Positions 18,133-27,433 of a stretch of 64,000 nucleotides of DNA are shown piece by piece. Below the pieces are notes generated by a model. The model did no database searches. It saw nothing but the letters and a program-made list of their open reading frames with translations, and was not told the DNA's origin. The position numbers and the translations under genes were made by a program. Positions within the stretch are counted from its first letter, which is position 1. Every line of letters begins with the position of its first letter. The DNA comes from Hyphomicrobiales bacterium (GTDB lineage Bacteria; Pseudomonadota; Alphaproteobacteria; Rhizobiales; Devosiaceae), in the NCBI GenBank assembly GCA_027487555.1, contig JAIYDI010000029.1, positions 186,001 through 250,000 on the forward strand, written 5' to 3'.

Positions 18133-18226
18133 GGTTCCCCCATAAGCGCTTCCCCACGCTACCAAGGGTCTACCTCAGGTGAGCGACTGGGCGCCATGTC
18201 AATTTAGATCAGGGCGTTGCATTGGC

Positions 18227-18292
18227 AAAAAACGTTTACGGAACGCTATTGACAGAAAACGGCACGGCACAATAGCCTCGTAAACGTTTTCG
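18227..18292 (+). promoter_or_regulatory. Promoter flanked by two LacI-type operators
   Basis: AAAACGTTTACG (18229-18240) and CGTAAACGTTTT (18279-18290), same 12-mer in opposite orientation; TTGACA -35 at 18249-18254. Confidence 0.75.
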
Positions 18293-18351
18293 GCAGCTAT
18301 GCTGACCTGTCGCAGAGCAGGCAGTTTCTGGCGTGTCGTGGAGGAGTTTTC

Positions 18352-19386
18352 ATGAGTTTTCGCGTCGTTCTGGCCGGGTGCGGAGCTATGTCCAAGGGCT
18401 GGCTCAAGGCCCTGCGCGATACGCCTGCCCTGCACGGGCAGGTGGAAATCGTTGGGCTCGTCGACTTGAACCCTGCAGCGGCCGAGGGGCTGCAGGCCGA
18501 GTTCGCGCTGTCGTCGGCGATCACCGGTACAGATTTAGGTGCCGTGCTCGATGCGACGAAGTCCGACATCGTGTTCGACGTCGTGATCCCCGGCGGACGG
18601 CATTCGGTGGTCAAGACAGCGCTTGCCCATGGCTGTCACGTGCTGAGTGAAAAGCCGATGGCAGCTAGCCTAGACGAGGCGCGCGATCTCGTCGCTGCCG
18701 CCAAGTCGGCCGGTCGCATCCACGCGATCGTGCAGAACCGCCGTTACAACGATGGCATAAGGCGCATAAGGGCTACGCTCGACAGCGGCATGCTCGGCAC
18801 GCTCAATGCCATTCATTGCGATTTCTTCGTAGGCGCGCATTTCGGCGGCTTCCGTGAAGACATGGACCACGTGCTGCTTGTCGACATGGCGATCCATACA
18901 CTCGACGCAGCGCGCTATCTCGCAGGGCGGCACCCAACCGCGGTCTATTGCCTCGAAGGCAACCCGCGCTCGTCATGGTACCGGCACGGTTCGGTTGCCA
19001 ACGCGATCTTCGAGTTTGGGCCCGAGCTGATCTTCACCTATCGCGGCTCATGGAGTGCCGAGGGCGCCAATACCAGTTGGGACAGCGACTGGCGCCTCGT
19101 CGGCTCGAAGGGCACGCTGCTCTGGGATGGGGAGGGCGGGTTCGAACTCAACCTCGTTGCTGGCAGCGAGGGATTCTTCCGCCCGCTGGAGCCGGCAGCG
19201 GTCGCGCAGCCGCATGACCAGCAACAGACGCTCGGCCATGCCAGTGTGCTTATCGAATTTCTCGATGCGCTCCGCACAGGGCGCGCACCGGAAACCGTCT
19301 CATCAGACAATTTCAAGAGTCTCGCCATGGTGTTCGCCGCGATCGAAAGCGCCGGCCGCCGCGAGCGCGTCGCCATCAGCCTCTAG
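18352..19386 (+). CDS. Gfo/Idh/MocA-family oxidoreductase
   Basis: VVLAGCGAMSKGWLKAL Rossmann start; GCHVLSEKPMAAS (EKP motif). Confidence 0.92.
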   Translation: MSFRVVLAGCGAMSKGWLKALRDTPALHGQVEIVGLVDLNPAAAEGLQAEFALSSAITGTDLGAVLDATKSDIVFDVVIPGGRHSVVKTALAHGCHVLSEKPMAASLDEARDLVAAAKSAGRIHAIVQNRRYNDGIRRIRATLDSGMLGTLNAIHCDFFVGAHFGGFREDMDHVLLVDMAIHTLDAARYLAGRHPTAVYCLEGNPRSSWYRHGSVANAIFEFGPELIFTYRGSWSAEGANTSWDSDWRLVGSKGTLLWDGEGGFELNLVAGSEGFFRPLEPAAVAQPHDQQQTLGHASVLIEFLDALRTGRAPETVSSDNFKSLAMVFAAIESAGRRERVAISL

Positions 19387-19397
19387 GAAGCCCGCAC

Positions 19398-20336
19398 GTG
19401 TCCAACCCGGCCAAATCCATTCGCATCGGCACCATGATCTCGGCTTCGTCCGGCAAGGCGCCGGAGAACATCGCCAAGATCGTCGGCCTCGGCTTCGAGA
19501 GCTTCGAGCCGTTCTTCTGGCAGACGACCAATGGTCAGGACCTTGCTGAACTCGGCAAGCGCTGCCGTGACGCGATCGGCGATCGCGACATCACCATGTC
19601 CACGCTCGGGATGTTCGGCAATCCGCTCGAGGAGCAGCCGATGGATCTCGAGACCTTCGCGGGGTGGGAGGCCTGCATCGACAATGCTCACCATTTCGGC
19701 GCGACCTGCGTTGCGGGATTCACCGGGCGGGTGCGGGGCAAGCCGCTGACCGACAGCCTGCCGCGCTACAAGCAAATTTGGAGCGAGCTGGGCAAGCGCG
19801 CCGCCGACAAGGGCATCAAGATCGCCTTCGAGAACTGTGCCATGGACGGCAACTGGGCCACCGGCGACTGGAACATCGCGCATAACCCGGATGCGTGGGA
19901 GCTGATCTTCAACGAGACCCCGGACGAGCATTTCGGCCTCGAATGGGAGCCCTGCCACCAGCTCGTCTACCTGATCGATCCGCTGCCGCAGATCCGCAAG
20001 TGGGCGCACAAGTTCTTCCACGTGCACGGCAAGGACGCGACTGTCCGCTGGGACGTGATCCGCGAGCACGGCATCTTCGGCAAGGAGAAGTTCGTGTTCA
20101 TGCGCACCCCGGGCTTCGGGGACAGCAACTGGACCGATGTGATCTCCGAGTTGCGTCTCGCCGGTTGGTCCGGCTCGATCGACATCGAGGGCTGGCACGA
20201 TCCGGTCTATCGCGACGCGCTCGAAATGACTGGGCAGGTCCGCGCGCTCAACTATCTCAAGCAGAGCCGAGGTGGCGACTTCATCGATTATGACTCGCTC
20301 TATGGCGGCGGCGATCCCTCGCTTGTGAAGAGCTGA
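19398..20336 (+). CDS. Sugar phosphate isomerase/epimerase-type TIM barrel
   Basis: IAFENCAMDGNW, EWEPCHQLV, FHVHGKDA, GWSGSIDIEGWHDP metal-site pattern. Confidence 0.85.
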   Translation: MSNPAKSIRIGTMISASSGKAPENIAKIVGLGFESFEPFFWQTTNGQDLAELGKRCRDAIGDRDITMSTLGMFGNPLEEQPMDLETFAGWEACIDNAHHFGATCVAGFTGRVRGKPLTDSLPRYKQIWSELGKRAADKGIKIAFENCAMDGNWATGDWNIAHNPDAWELIFNETPDEHFGLEWEPCHQLVYLIDPLPQIRKWAHKFFHVHGKDATVRWDVIREHGIFGKEKFVFMRTPGFGDSNWTDVISELRLAGWSGSIDIEGWHDPVYRDALEMTGQVRALNYLKQSRGGDFIDYDSLYGGGDPSLVKS

Positions 20337-20420
20337 TTTCCTGCCCTCGCCGTGTGGGTCGCGAACCGACGCCGGTGGTCTGGGACATAGAGATCGGTTC
20401 GCCTTTTTGGGAGGAAAGGT

Positions 20421-21686
20421 ATGATTAAACTCACGACTCTTGCGCTTGCGGCGGCTTCGACGCTTGCGCTTCTGGGCGGGATTGCACAGGCGCAAGACAA
20501 AACCTTCAACATCTGGTGGTTCGAAGGCGCCGACAGCGCGCAGGGCATCGCCTGGGCCAAGGCTCTCGACGAATTCAAGGCAGCGCATCCGGATGTAACG
20601 GTCAATTTCGAGCAGAAGACGTTTGCCCAGCTGCAGCAGTCGGGCAGCATGATCCTCAACTCGAACGAAGCGCCGGACGTCCTGCAGTATAACAAGGGCA
20701 ATGCCACCGCGGGTCTGGTGGCAAGCCAGGGGCTGCTGACCAATCTCGACGACTATGTTGTCAGCCAAGGCTGGGACAAGATCCTCAACGAAGGCGATTT
20801 CGTTCTCAGCCGGTATGACGAGAGGGGCATCTATGGCTCCGGCCCCGTGTGGGGCATTCCGGCGAATGGCGAATATGTCTCGGCCTTCTACAATATCGAC
20901 ATGTTCGAAAAGGCCGGCCTCATGGTTCCCACCTCGATAGAGGAGTGGGAAGCGGCCATGGACACGTTCCAGAAGCAGGGCGTGACACCACTGGCGCTCG
21001 GCGGAGTCGACACGAGCGGCCAGCACCTGCTTGCGTCGCTGGCCTATACGCAGGCAGACGATACCTGGATCCAGAACTATCAGGGCCTCAAGGAGCCGCT
21101 CGATGGCGCGCCCTTCCTCTATGCCGCCCAGAAGCTCGTCGACTGGGTCGGTAAGGGCTATATCAGCAAGGACTCCACGGGCATGAAGGACCCGGATGCC
21201 GCGCTGCTGTTCACCTCGGGCAAGGCGCCGATCTATGTGTCCGGCACCTGGAACCTGGGCGGCTTCTCAGCGACCATCAAGGACTTCAAATGGGGCCAGT
21301 TCATCATACCGACGCCCAAATACTCTGTCGGCTCGACCGGTAACCTCTGGGTGATCCCGACTGGTGCCAAGAACAAGGACCTTGCCGCAGAGTGGATCAG
21401 CCTGACCCTGTCGCCCAAGTATCAGACTGAAATGGCCAATGCCGGAGGCGTTGCCATTGCGGCAGATCCCGCAACGATCACCAACCCGGTGGGCAAGAAC
21501 GCCGTCGAGGTCTTCAAGCAGATTTCCGACAAGAACGGCCTCGGCTTCTACCCGGATTGGCCAGTGCCCGGCTTCTACGATGTGCTCAACCAGAAGGATA
21601 CGGGCCTGTTCCAGGGCTCGCTGACCGCCGAACAGTTCGTCGAGGAGATCAAGCAGGTCTATGACGACGCGCAGGCGAACCAATAA
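20421..21686 (+). CDS. Sugar ABC transporter substrate-binding protein
   Basis: Signal peptide; extracellular solute-binding family 1 pattern; precedes two permeases. Confidence 0.9.
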   Translation: MIKLTTLALAAASTLALLGGIAQAQDKTFNIWWFEGADSAQGIAWAKALDEFKAAHPDVTVNFEQKTFAQLQQSGSMILNSNEAPDVLQYNKGNATAGLVASQGLLTNLDDYVVSQGWDKILNEGDFVLSRYDERGIYGSGPVWGIPANGEYVSAFYNIDMFEKAGLMVPTSIEEWEAAMDTFQKQGVTPLALGGVDTSGQHLLASLAYTQADDTWIQNYQGLKEPLDGAPFLYAAQKLVDWVGKGYISKDSTGMKDPDAALLFTSGKAPIYVSGTWNLGGFSATIKDFKWGQFIIPTPKYSVGSTGNLWVIPTGAKNKDLAAEWISLTLSPKYQTEMANAGGVAIAADPATITNPVGKNAVEVFKQISDKNGLGFYPDWPVPGFYDVLNQKDTGLFQGSLTAEQFVEEIKQVYDDAQANQ

Positions 21687-21705
21687 GCGCCAGCGCTGAC
21701 ATCAT

Positions 21706-21738
21706 CCGGGTCGCCGCACGGGAGGTGTGGCGGCCCGG
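21706..21738 (+). other. Intercistronic hairpin after SBP gene
   Basis: CCGGGTCGCCGC / GTGGCGGCCCGG, 12-bp stem with two G-U pairs. Confidence 0.7.
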
Positions 21739-21756
21739 TCCAAAGAGGAGGGGACC

Positions 21757-22665
21757 ATGGCAGCGGCACTACCTGCCTTTCACAGCCGTCGCGGCTATTA
21801 TCTCTATCTATTGCCCGGTACGATCGGTCTGACGCTGATTGTGCTCATTCCGCAGATCGCGAACTTCGTGCTGAGCTTCACGGCATGGAAGGGTGTCGGT
21901 ACCCCGCGCTGGGTGGGCCTGCAGAACTATCAACGGTTGCTGACCGATGACCAGTTCTGGGGGTCGATGTGGAACACCCTGCTGTTCATGGTCTCCATGA
22001 CGCTGATCCCGGTCGTGATCGGGCTGATCCTCGCCTCGGTGCTCTTCGACTATATACGTGACCAATTCGGCGAGCGGCTTTCGAGCCTGTTCCGTGCCGG
22101 CTTCTATCTTCCGCAGATCCTCCCGGTGACTGCGGCGGGTGTGCTGTGGGGTTGGATTCTCAGTCCGATCGGTATCGTCAATTCCGTTCTCGAAGCCCTG
22201 GGCCTCGGTGCCCTGACGCAGAACTGGATCGGCGATGCATCCTTTGCATTGCCCGCCGTGTCGCTCATGATCGTCTGGATCCAGGTGGGGTATTGCCTCG
22301 TCGTGTTCATGGCCGGGCTGTCACGCATCGATCCGGCGCTTTACGAAGCCGCGCAACTCGATGGCGCCGGCTGGTGGCAGCGTTTCTTCTCGATCACAAT
22401 TCCGATGCTGGCCCCGGAGATCTTCGTGGTCGTTCTGACCACGCTGATCCATGCCCTCAAGGTGTTTGCGCCCATCTTCGTGCTCACCGTGGGCGGGCCG
22501 GACAATGCGACCATGGTACCGTCCTATCTCACGTACTACCACTTCTTCACAACGCAACGGGTCGGCTACGCCGCGGCGATCGCGACGGTGCAGATGATCC
22601 TGACTATGGGGCTTGCGGTGATCTTCCTGCGCTTCCAGGCGAGACAGTCAGAGGCGAGGGGCTGA
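21757..22665 (+). CDS. Sugar ABC transporter permease
   Basis: EAAQLDGAGWWQRFFSITIPMLAP EAA loop; SD AGAGGAGGGG. Confidence 0.92.
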   Translation: MAAALPAFHSRRGYYLYLLPGTIGLTLIVLIPQIANFVLSFTAWKGVGTPRWVGLQNYQRLLTDDQFWGSMWNTLLFMVSMTLIPVVIGLILASVLFDYIRDQFGERLSSLFRAGFYLPQILPVTAAGVLWGWILSPIGIVNSVLEALGLGALTQNWIGDASFALPAVSLMIVWIQVGYCLVVFMAGLSRIDPALYEAAQLDGAGWWQRFFSITIPMLAPEIFVVVLTTLIHALKVFAPIFVLTVGGPDNATMVPSYLTYYHFFTTQRVGYAAAIATVQMILTMGLAVIFLRFQARQSEARG

Positions 22666-22668
22666 TCC

Positions 22669-23562
22669 ATGGCAAACCAGGGTGTTGTCAAGAGTGCCGC
22701 CATGGGTGCGCCGAAACCTGTTTCGAGGCGCGGCCGCAAGCAAAGGGGAGCAGTCCGCTGGCTGGTTCTGGCGCTCATGCTGGCGCTGCTTGCACTGACA
22801 CTGTTTCCGTTCGTCCTCGCGCTCATCAATGCCGTGAAGACCGGGCCGGATTATGCGGCCAATGGGCCGCTCTCCATTCCAACCAGCATTCAGTTCGACG
22901 CTCTCGCGAAGTTCTGGGATATGGCGGATTATTCGCGCAAGCTGCTCAACAGCACGTTGATCAGCGCGGGCGTCTCGGTGCTGGCAGTGCTGCTCAGCCT
23001 GCTCAGCGCCTACGCACTGGGCATCGGCGAGGTGCGCGGGTCGAGCGTCATTCTCGCCATGCTGCTGCTCGGCACAATGGTGCCGCAGGAGTCGATCGTC
23101 TATCCGATCTACTATATGGCGAAAGCCGTCGGCCTCTACGACACGCAACTGGCAGTGATCATTGTCATTGCGGTGCTGCAGAGCGCGTTCGGCACCTATC
23201 TGCTCGCGTCGGTGATGAGCACTTTCCCGCGCGAGATCCTCGAGGCGGCGGAAATCGACGGCGCGTCGCGTTGGGAAATCCTGATCAATGTCGTCGTGCC
23301 GATCATGCGACCGACGCTGATGGTTCTGGGGACGTTCTTTTTCATCTGGACCTGGAATGAGTTCCTGATCCCTGTCGTGATGCTGGTTTCGAACGACAAC
23401 CAGACCGTGTCGGTGGCAATGGGCCTCACCCGCGGGCAGAACCTGTCGGATCCGATTTTGCAGGCGGCCGCCTCACTGCTTGGCATTGCGCCGACGGTGA
23501 TCTTCTTCTTGATCTTCCAGCGCACGCTCACGCGGGGAGTCGCCGCCGGCGCAGTCAAGTAG
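22669..23562 (+). CDS. Sugar ABC transporter permease
   Basis: EAAEIDGASRWEILINVVVPIMRP EAA loop. Confidence 0.92.
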   Translation: MANQGVVKSAAMGAPKPVSRRGRKQRGAVRWLVLALMLALLALTLFPFVLALINAVKTGPDYAANGPLSIPTSIQFDALAKFWDMADYSRKLLNSTLISAGVSVLAVLLSLLSAYALGIGEVRGSSVILAMLLLGTMVPQESIVYPIYYMAKAVGLYDTQLAVIIVIAVLQSAFGTYLLASVMSTFPREILEAAEIDGASRWEILINVVVPIMRPTLMVLGTFFFIWTWNEFLIPVVMLVSNDNQTVSVAMGLTRGQNLSDPILQAAASLLGIAPTVIFFLIFQRTLTRGVAAGAVK

Positions 23563-23586
23563 ACACCTCGACCGGCAGAGTTCGGC

Positions 23587-23715
23587 TCAAATGGTCCGTG
23601 CCCGGTCGCTGCGGTGCGGACCAGGGCCAAAGGCGATGGTGTCCAACACACTCACCAATCGGGGCAGGGTATTCGGCCGGTCGGCAAGCAGCTCGACGGT
23701 GATCCGCGGGTTCAT
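23587..23715 (-). pseudogene. Candidate truncated GNAT-like ORF (42 aa)
   Basis: MNPRITVELLADRPNTLPRLVSVLDTIAFGPGPHRSDRARTI; start overlaps the XRE gene stop (ATGA); beginning resembles GNAT N-termini. Confidence 0.35.
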
Positions 23716-24329
23716 TCGCTGAGCGGCGCGACAATCCGCGAGCAGACCCACAGAATGGTCGCGGCTGCGTCGCCGGTCGACACCACGGCATGACCCATGG
23801 TGCTGTCGAAATAGCAGCTATCGCCAGCCTCGAGCACCATCGGCGAATAGTGCTCGGTATTGAGCGTGATGCGCCCATCGAGCACGAAAATGAACTCCTC
23901 GCCCTCATGGCTGACGAGGTTAGGGAAGTCCTTCAGGTCGTTTGCCTTGATTGTAGCCAGCATCGGCACGAACTGCTTTCGCCTGACATCGGCGCAAAGC
24001 ATCTCATAGTCGTATTGGGCAATGGACTGGCGCACGCCCTGGCCATGCCGCGTCACGGTCAATCGCCCAGTGCTCTGGCGGCGCTGGCCAGCGAACAGGT
24101 CGGTGATGTCTATGCCCAGTCCGTCCGCCAACCGCTGCATCGTGTCATAGGTGGGCGACATCTGGCCGTTCTCGATCTTCGAGAGCGCCGAGGAGGAGAT
24201 ATCGCTACGTTTGCCCAGCTCGGACAGTGTGAGCCCGGCCTCCCGTCGCAACCGCCGCACGATAGTCGACAGCGGCTCGGTCGGCGACACTTGCGGGAGT
24301 TCAGGGCTTGCGCTGAGATCGGCCATCAC
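23712..24329 (-). CDS. XRE-family regulator with cupin domain
   Basis: LRREAGLTLSELGKRSDISSSALSKIENGQMSPTYDTMQRLADGL HTH; C-terminal cupin HEGEEFIFVLDG. Confidence 0.93.
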   Translation of the reverse strand: MMADLSASPELPQVSPTEPLSTIVRRLRREAGLTLSELGKRSDISSSALSKIENGQMSPTYDTMQRLADGLGIDITDLFAGQRRQSTGRLTVTRHGQGVRQSIAQYDYEMLCADVRRKQFVPMLATIKANDLKDFPNLVSHEGEEFIFVLDGRITLNTEHYSPMVLEAGDSCYFDSTMGHAVVSTGDAAATILWVCSRIVAPLSE

Positions 24330-24341
24330 ATCAATCCAGGT

Positions 24342-25547
24342 TCAGCCCGGCGAAGTGGCGGAACGTTTGTTCTGGTGCTGAAAATCGTCCGGAGCGCTGC
24401 GGCCCCATTCCGTTCCGGTTAGTGTCGAAATATCCGCAAGTAAAGCGTCGGAGACCCAAATGCCCAGCTCTTCCGAACGGGCACGGGCGGCATAGCGCCG
24501 ATCTCCCGGCAAGCGCGCGCCCTGCGCGGCTATGTCGGCGAACATCGCCTCTGCAGCTGCGCTCCCATCCACCGTTGCTCCAGTCGCGAAGCGCGCCAGA
24601 TCGAAGGCAATGACAATTTCGCCGTGCCGCGGAGCCAAGCCCTCGCCGCCGTCTTCTGCCAGCGCGTCCCGGCTCAGGAGGTCGCCAACGAGAGACGCCG
24701 CAAGAAGCTCGACCATTGCAGCCAATGCCGATCCCTTGTGGCCGCCAAAGGGCAGCATGGCGCCCGCCAGGATCGCCGCCGGATCGTTCGTCGCGTTGCC
24801 ATCCGCATCCAGGCCCCAGCCTGGAACTGCGGCCTTGCCCTCGCGACGGTGCAGTTCGATCTCGCCGCGGGCGATTTCGCTCGTCGCGAAATCGAAGACA
24901 AAGGGCGCGCGCCCGGGGCGCGGCCAGGAAAAGGCGATCGGGTTCGTGCCGAACACCGGGCGTGTGCCACCCGCCGGCGCCATCCAGGCATGGTTCGGCG
25001 TCATGGCCAGCGCCGAGAGACCTTCCCTCGCAAGGGGCTCCACCTCCGGCCAGAGTGCTGAGAGATGCAGACAGTTGCGGATGGCGAGCGCCGCAATCCC
25101 TTGGGATCGCGCTGCTTCGACCAGTATTGGCATGGCGAGATGGAAGGCGTAGGGCGCGAAGCTATCTGCGGCGTCGGCCAGAACGATACCCGGCGCCACA
25201 CGCCTTATCTTTGGCTCGTTACGGCCCCAGGTCGGCTTCTCGCGCATCGATCGGATCACGCCGAGCAAACGGTAGATCCCATGCGAAAAGCTCTCGTCAC
25301 GCTGCGCGTCAACCATCGCCTGCGCCACGATCTGCGCCTCTGCGGCGATCATCCCTTCCGCCCTCAGGCTCGCGCTGACCTGGCTCAGCAGATGATCATA
25401 GGAAAACAAGCTGCCGCCGTGAATTTCCGCGATCCCCGTCTGGTTTTGCTCAGCCCCGATCCATTCGCGGACTTGGCGAAAGGCCTGTCTGGCAACGCTT
25501 TTTGGGCACTTCGCCCACCCAGGCATACTAGGAATTTCATTCTCCAA
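24342..25547 (-). CDS. Ldh-family (malate/lactate dehydrogenase-like) oxidoreductase
   Basis: NCLHLSALWPEVEPLAREGLSALAMTPNHAWMAPAGGTRPVFGTNPIAFSWPRPGRAPFVFDFATSEIARGEI; true start probably downstream of the track start. Confidence 0.85.
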   Translation of the reverse strand: MENEIPSMPGWAKCPKSVARQAFRQVREWIGAEQNQTGIAEIHGGSLFSYDHLLSQVSASLRAEGMIAAEAQIVAQAMVDAQRDESFSHGIYRLLGVIRSMREKPTWGRNEPKIRRVAPGIVLADAADSFAPYAFHLAMPILVEAARSQGIAALAIRNCLHLSALWPEVEPLAREGLSALAMTPNHAWMAPAGGTRPVFGTNPIAFSWPRPGRAPFVFDFATSEIARGEIELHRREGKAAVPGWGLDADGNATNDPAAILAGAMLPFGGHKGSALAAMVELLAASLVGDLLSRDALAEDGGEGLAPRHGEIVIAFDLARFATGATVDGSAAAEAMFADIAAQGARLPGDRRYAARARSEELGIWVSDALLADISTLTGTEWGRSAPDDFQHQNKRSATSPG

Positions 25548-25578
25548 AAGAAAGAGAATTCACTATCGGAAAATTCCT
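25530..25578. promoter_or_regulatory. Nested inverted repeats in the Ldh/peptide-ABC divergent region
   Basis: AGGAATTT (25530-25537) / AAATTCCT (25571-25578); ATTCTC (25539-25544) / GAGAAT (25554-25559). Confidence 0.55.
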
Positions 25579-25697
25579 TTGTCTTGCTGCCGGTTTCCTG
25601 CTTAGCTGCGACCCGTGACAGTTGATGGATGCGTCAAGCAGGCGGCCAATTCCCGTGGTGCAACAGGGGAGTGGATCAGCCGGCGGACCAGAAAGGG

Positions 25698-27302
25698 ATG
25701 CAAATGAAAGGGCTTACGACCGCCTTGCTGGCTTCGGTGACGATGCTTGCATTGAGCTGCGCCACACCGGCCTTCGCCGAGCGTGTGCTCAGGCTAGACG
25801 AGGCGCCGATCGGGGAAATCGATCCGGCGAAGGGCACCGACTATGCGGATACGGTGCTATCAATCAACATCTATGACACGCTGGTCTACCCCAAGCAGGG
25901 TGGCCCGGGCGTGCAGCCGCTGCTGGCGACTGAGTGGTCCATCGACGGGCTGAACTACACGTTCAAGCTCAGGGATGGGGTGAAGTTCCATTCCGGCAAC
26001 CCGCTCACGGCGGAAGATGTCGTGTTCTCATACAACCGCCTGATGGCTTTGCAGCAGGGCTTCGCAAGCCTGTTCCAAGACCGCGTGGCCTCGGTCGAGG
26101 CGGTCGATCCGCTCACCGTGAAGTTCACGTTGAAAGAGGCTTACGCCCCGTTCCTCGCCGCGCTTGTCCGGCTGTCGGTCGTCGACAAGGCCCTGGTGAT
26201 GGCGAACCTTGCCGACGGGCCACACGGTGAGTTCAAGGACTATGGCAGCGCGTACCTCTCCGCAAATGATGCAGGGTCGGGCGCCTACAAGGTGACCGGG
26301 CAGAACCCGCAGTCAGAAACCACCATGGCGAAGTTCGACGGCTATTTCCTGCCGTTTGCCGAGAATGCCCCGGACACGGTGCGCTATCGCTACGGACTCG
26401 AAGCATCGACTGTCCGTCAGCTGATCTCCCGCGGCGAACATGACATTGCCGATCTCTGGCTGCCGCCGGAAGTGATTAAGGCGATGGTCGAGGAAGGCTC
26501 GGTGCATCTGGCGCTCGAGCCCGGCGCAACCGGCGAGTACATCAAGCTGAACACGCAGCGGGCGCCGCTCGACGACGTGCATTGCCGTCTCGCGCTCACC
26601 CACGCCTTCGACTATGAGACGTCGAACCAGCTGCTGAAGGTCAACGATGAGGCGGCCCTTGGTGTCTCGATGAATGGTGCCCTGCCTTCGGGCCTGCTGG
26701 GTCACAATCCGGCGGATCCGCCATTCGTCAAGGACATGGAGAAGGCAAAGGCCGAACTTGCGCAGTGCAAGTACAAGCCCGGCGACTACCCGCTGGATAT
26801 TGCGTGGATTGCCGAAGTGCCGGCCCGCGAACGCGTGGCGCTGCTCATGCAGGCGGCGTTCACAGAACTGGGCTTCACGGTAAATGTTACGCGTACGCCT
26901 TGGGCGCTGGTGTCCGAGCAGGTGACACAGCCACCGACAGCGCCACATGCGGTCGAAATCGCAGTCGCCGCCGTAACGCCTGATCCCGACTCGTTGCTCT
27001 TCAACATGTACTCGTCCACCGTTCCGCCCACCTGGATGTCGGCCGAGCACCTGAAGGATGACGAAGTCGACAAGCTGCTCATCGCTGGTCGTACCGAGAC
27101 GGACGAAGCCAAGCGCGGGGAGATCTACAGCCAGTTGAACAAGCGTCTGCGCGATCTGGCGCCCGCGATCTTCGCCTACGAGTTCACCGGTGTCTATGCG
27201 GTGCGCAATGGCGTGGAGGTGCACAACCTCAAGGACGCAACGACCCGCTACTCGCCCGCCAGCTTCTCGATGCTGTTCAAGGACATAAGCGTCAACGAGT
27301 GA
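25698..27302 (+). CDS. Peptide/nickel-type ABC transporter substrate-binding protein
   Basis: Signal peptide MKGLTTALLASVTMLALSCATPAFA; YTFKLRDGVKFHSGNPLTAEDVVFSYNRL family-5 SBP motif. Confidence 0.92.
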   Translation: MQMKGLTTALLASVTMLALSCATPAFAERVLRLDEAPIGEIDPAKGTDYADTVLSINIYDTLVYPKQGGPGVQPLLATEWSIDGLNYTFKLRDGVKFHSGNPLTAEDVVFSYNRLMALQQGFASLFQDRVASVEAVDPLTVKFTLKEAYAPFLAALVRLSVVDKALVMANLADGPHGEFKDYGSAYLSANDAGSGAYKVTGQNPQSETTMAKFDGYFLPFAENAPDTVRYRYGLEASTVRQLISRGEHDIADLWLPPEVIKAMVEEGSVHLALEPGATGEYIKLNTQRAPLDDVHCRLALTHAFDYETSNQLLKVNDEAALGVSMNGALPSGLLGHNPADPPFVKDMEKAKAELAQCKYKPGDYPLDIAWIAEVPARERVALLMQAAFTELGFTVNVTRTPWALVSEQVTQPPTAPHAVEIAVAAVTPDPDSLLFNMYSSTVPPTWMSAEHLKDDEVDKLLIAGRTETDEAKRGEIYSQLNKRLRDLAPAIFAYEFTGVYAVRNGVEVHNLKDATTRYSPASFSMLFKDISVNE

Positions 27303-27311
27303 CGCGATGCG

Positions 27312-27377
27312 GGCGGGGCCTCCGGCCCTGCCCATTTCCGCCGGCAGGCGAGGTTTGACCCGTCTCGCCATGCCGGC
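27312..27377 (+). other. Two intercistronic hairpins after SBP gene
   Basis: GGCGGGGCC/GGCCCTGCC and GCCGGCAGGCGAG/CTCGCCATGCCGGC. Confidence 0.65.
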
Positions 27378-27433
27378 GGCACCAGTTTCCTGTCCAGACC
27401 GCCGGGTTTCAGGGCGGCCCCGAGGATCCGTTC

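Noticed and set aside
19383-21026. 547-aa minus-strand ORF
   Set aside because: Antisense to the TIM-barrel and SBP genes and crosses their intergenic region; high-GC shadow ORF with no recognisable motif.
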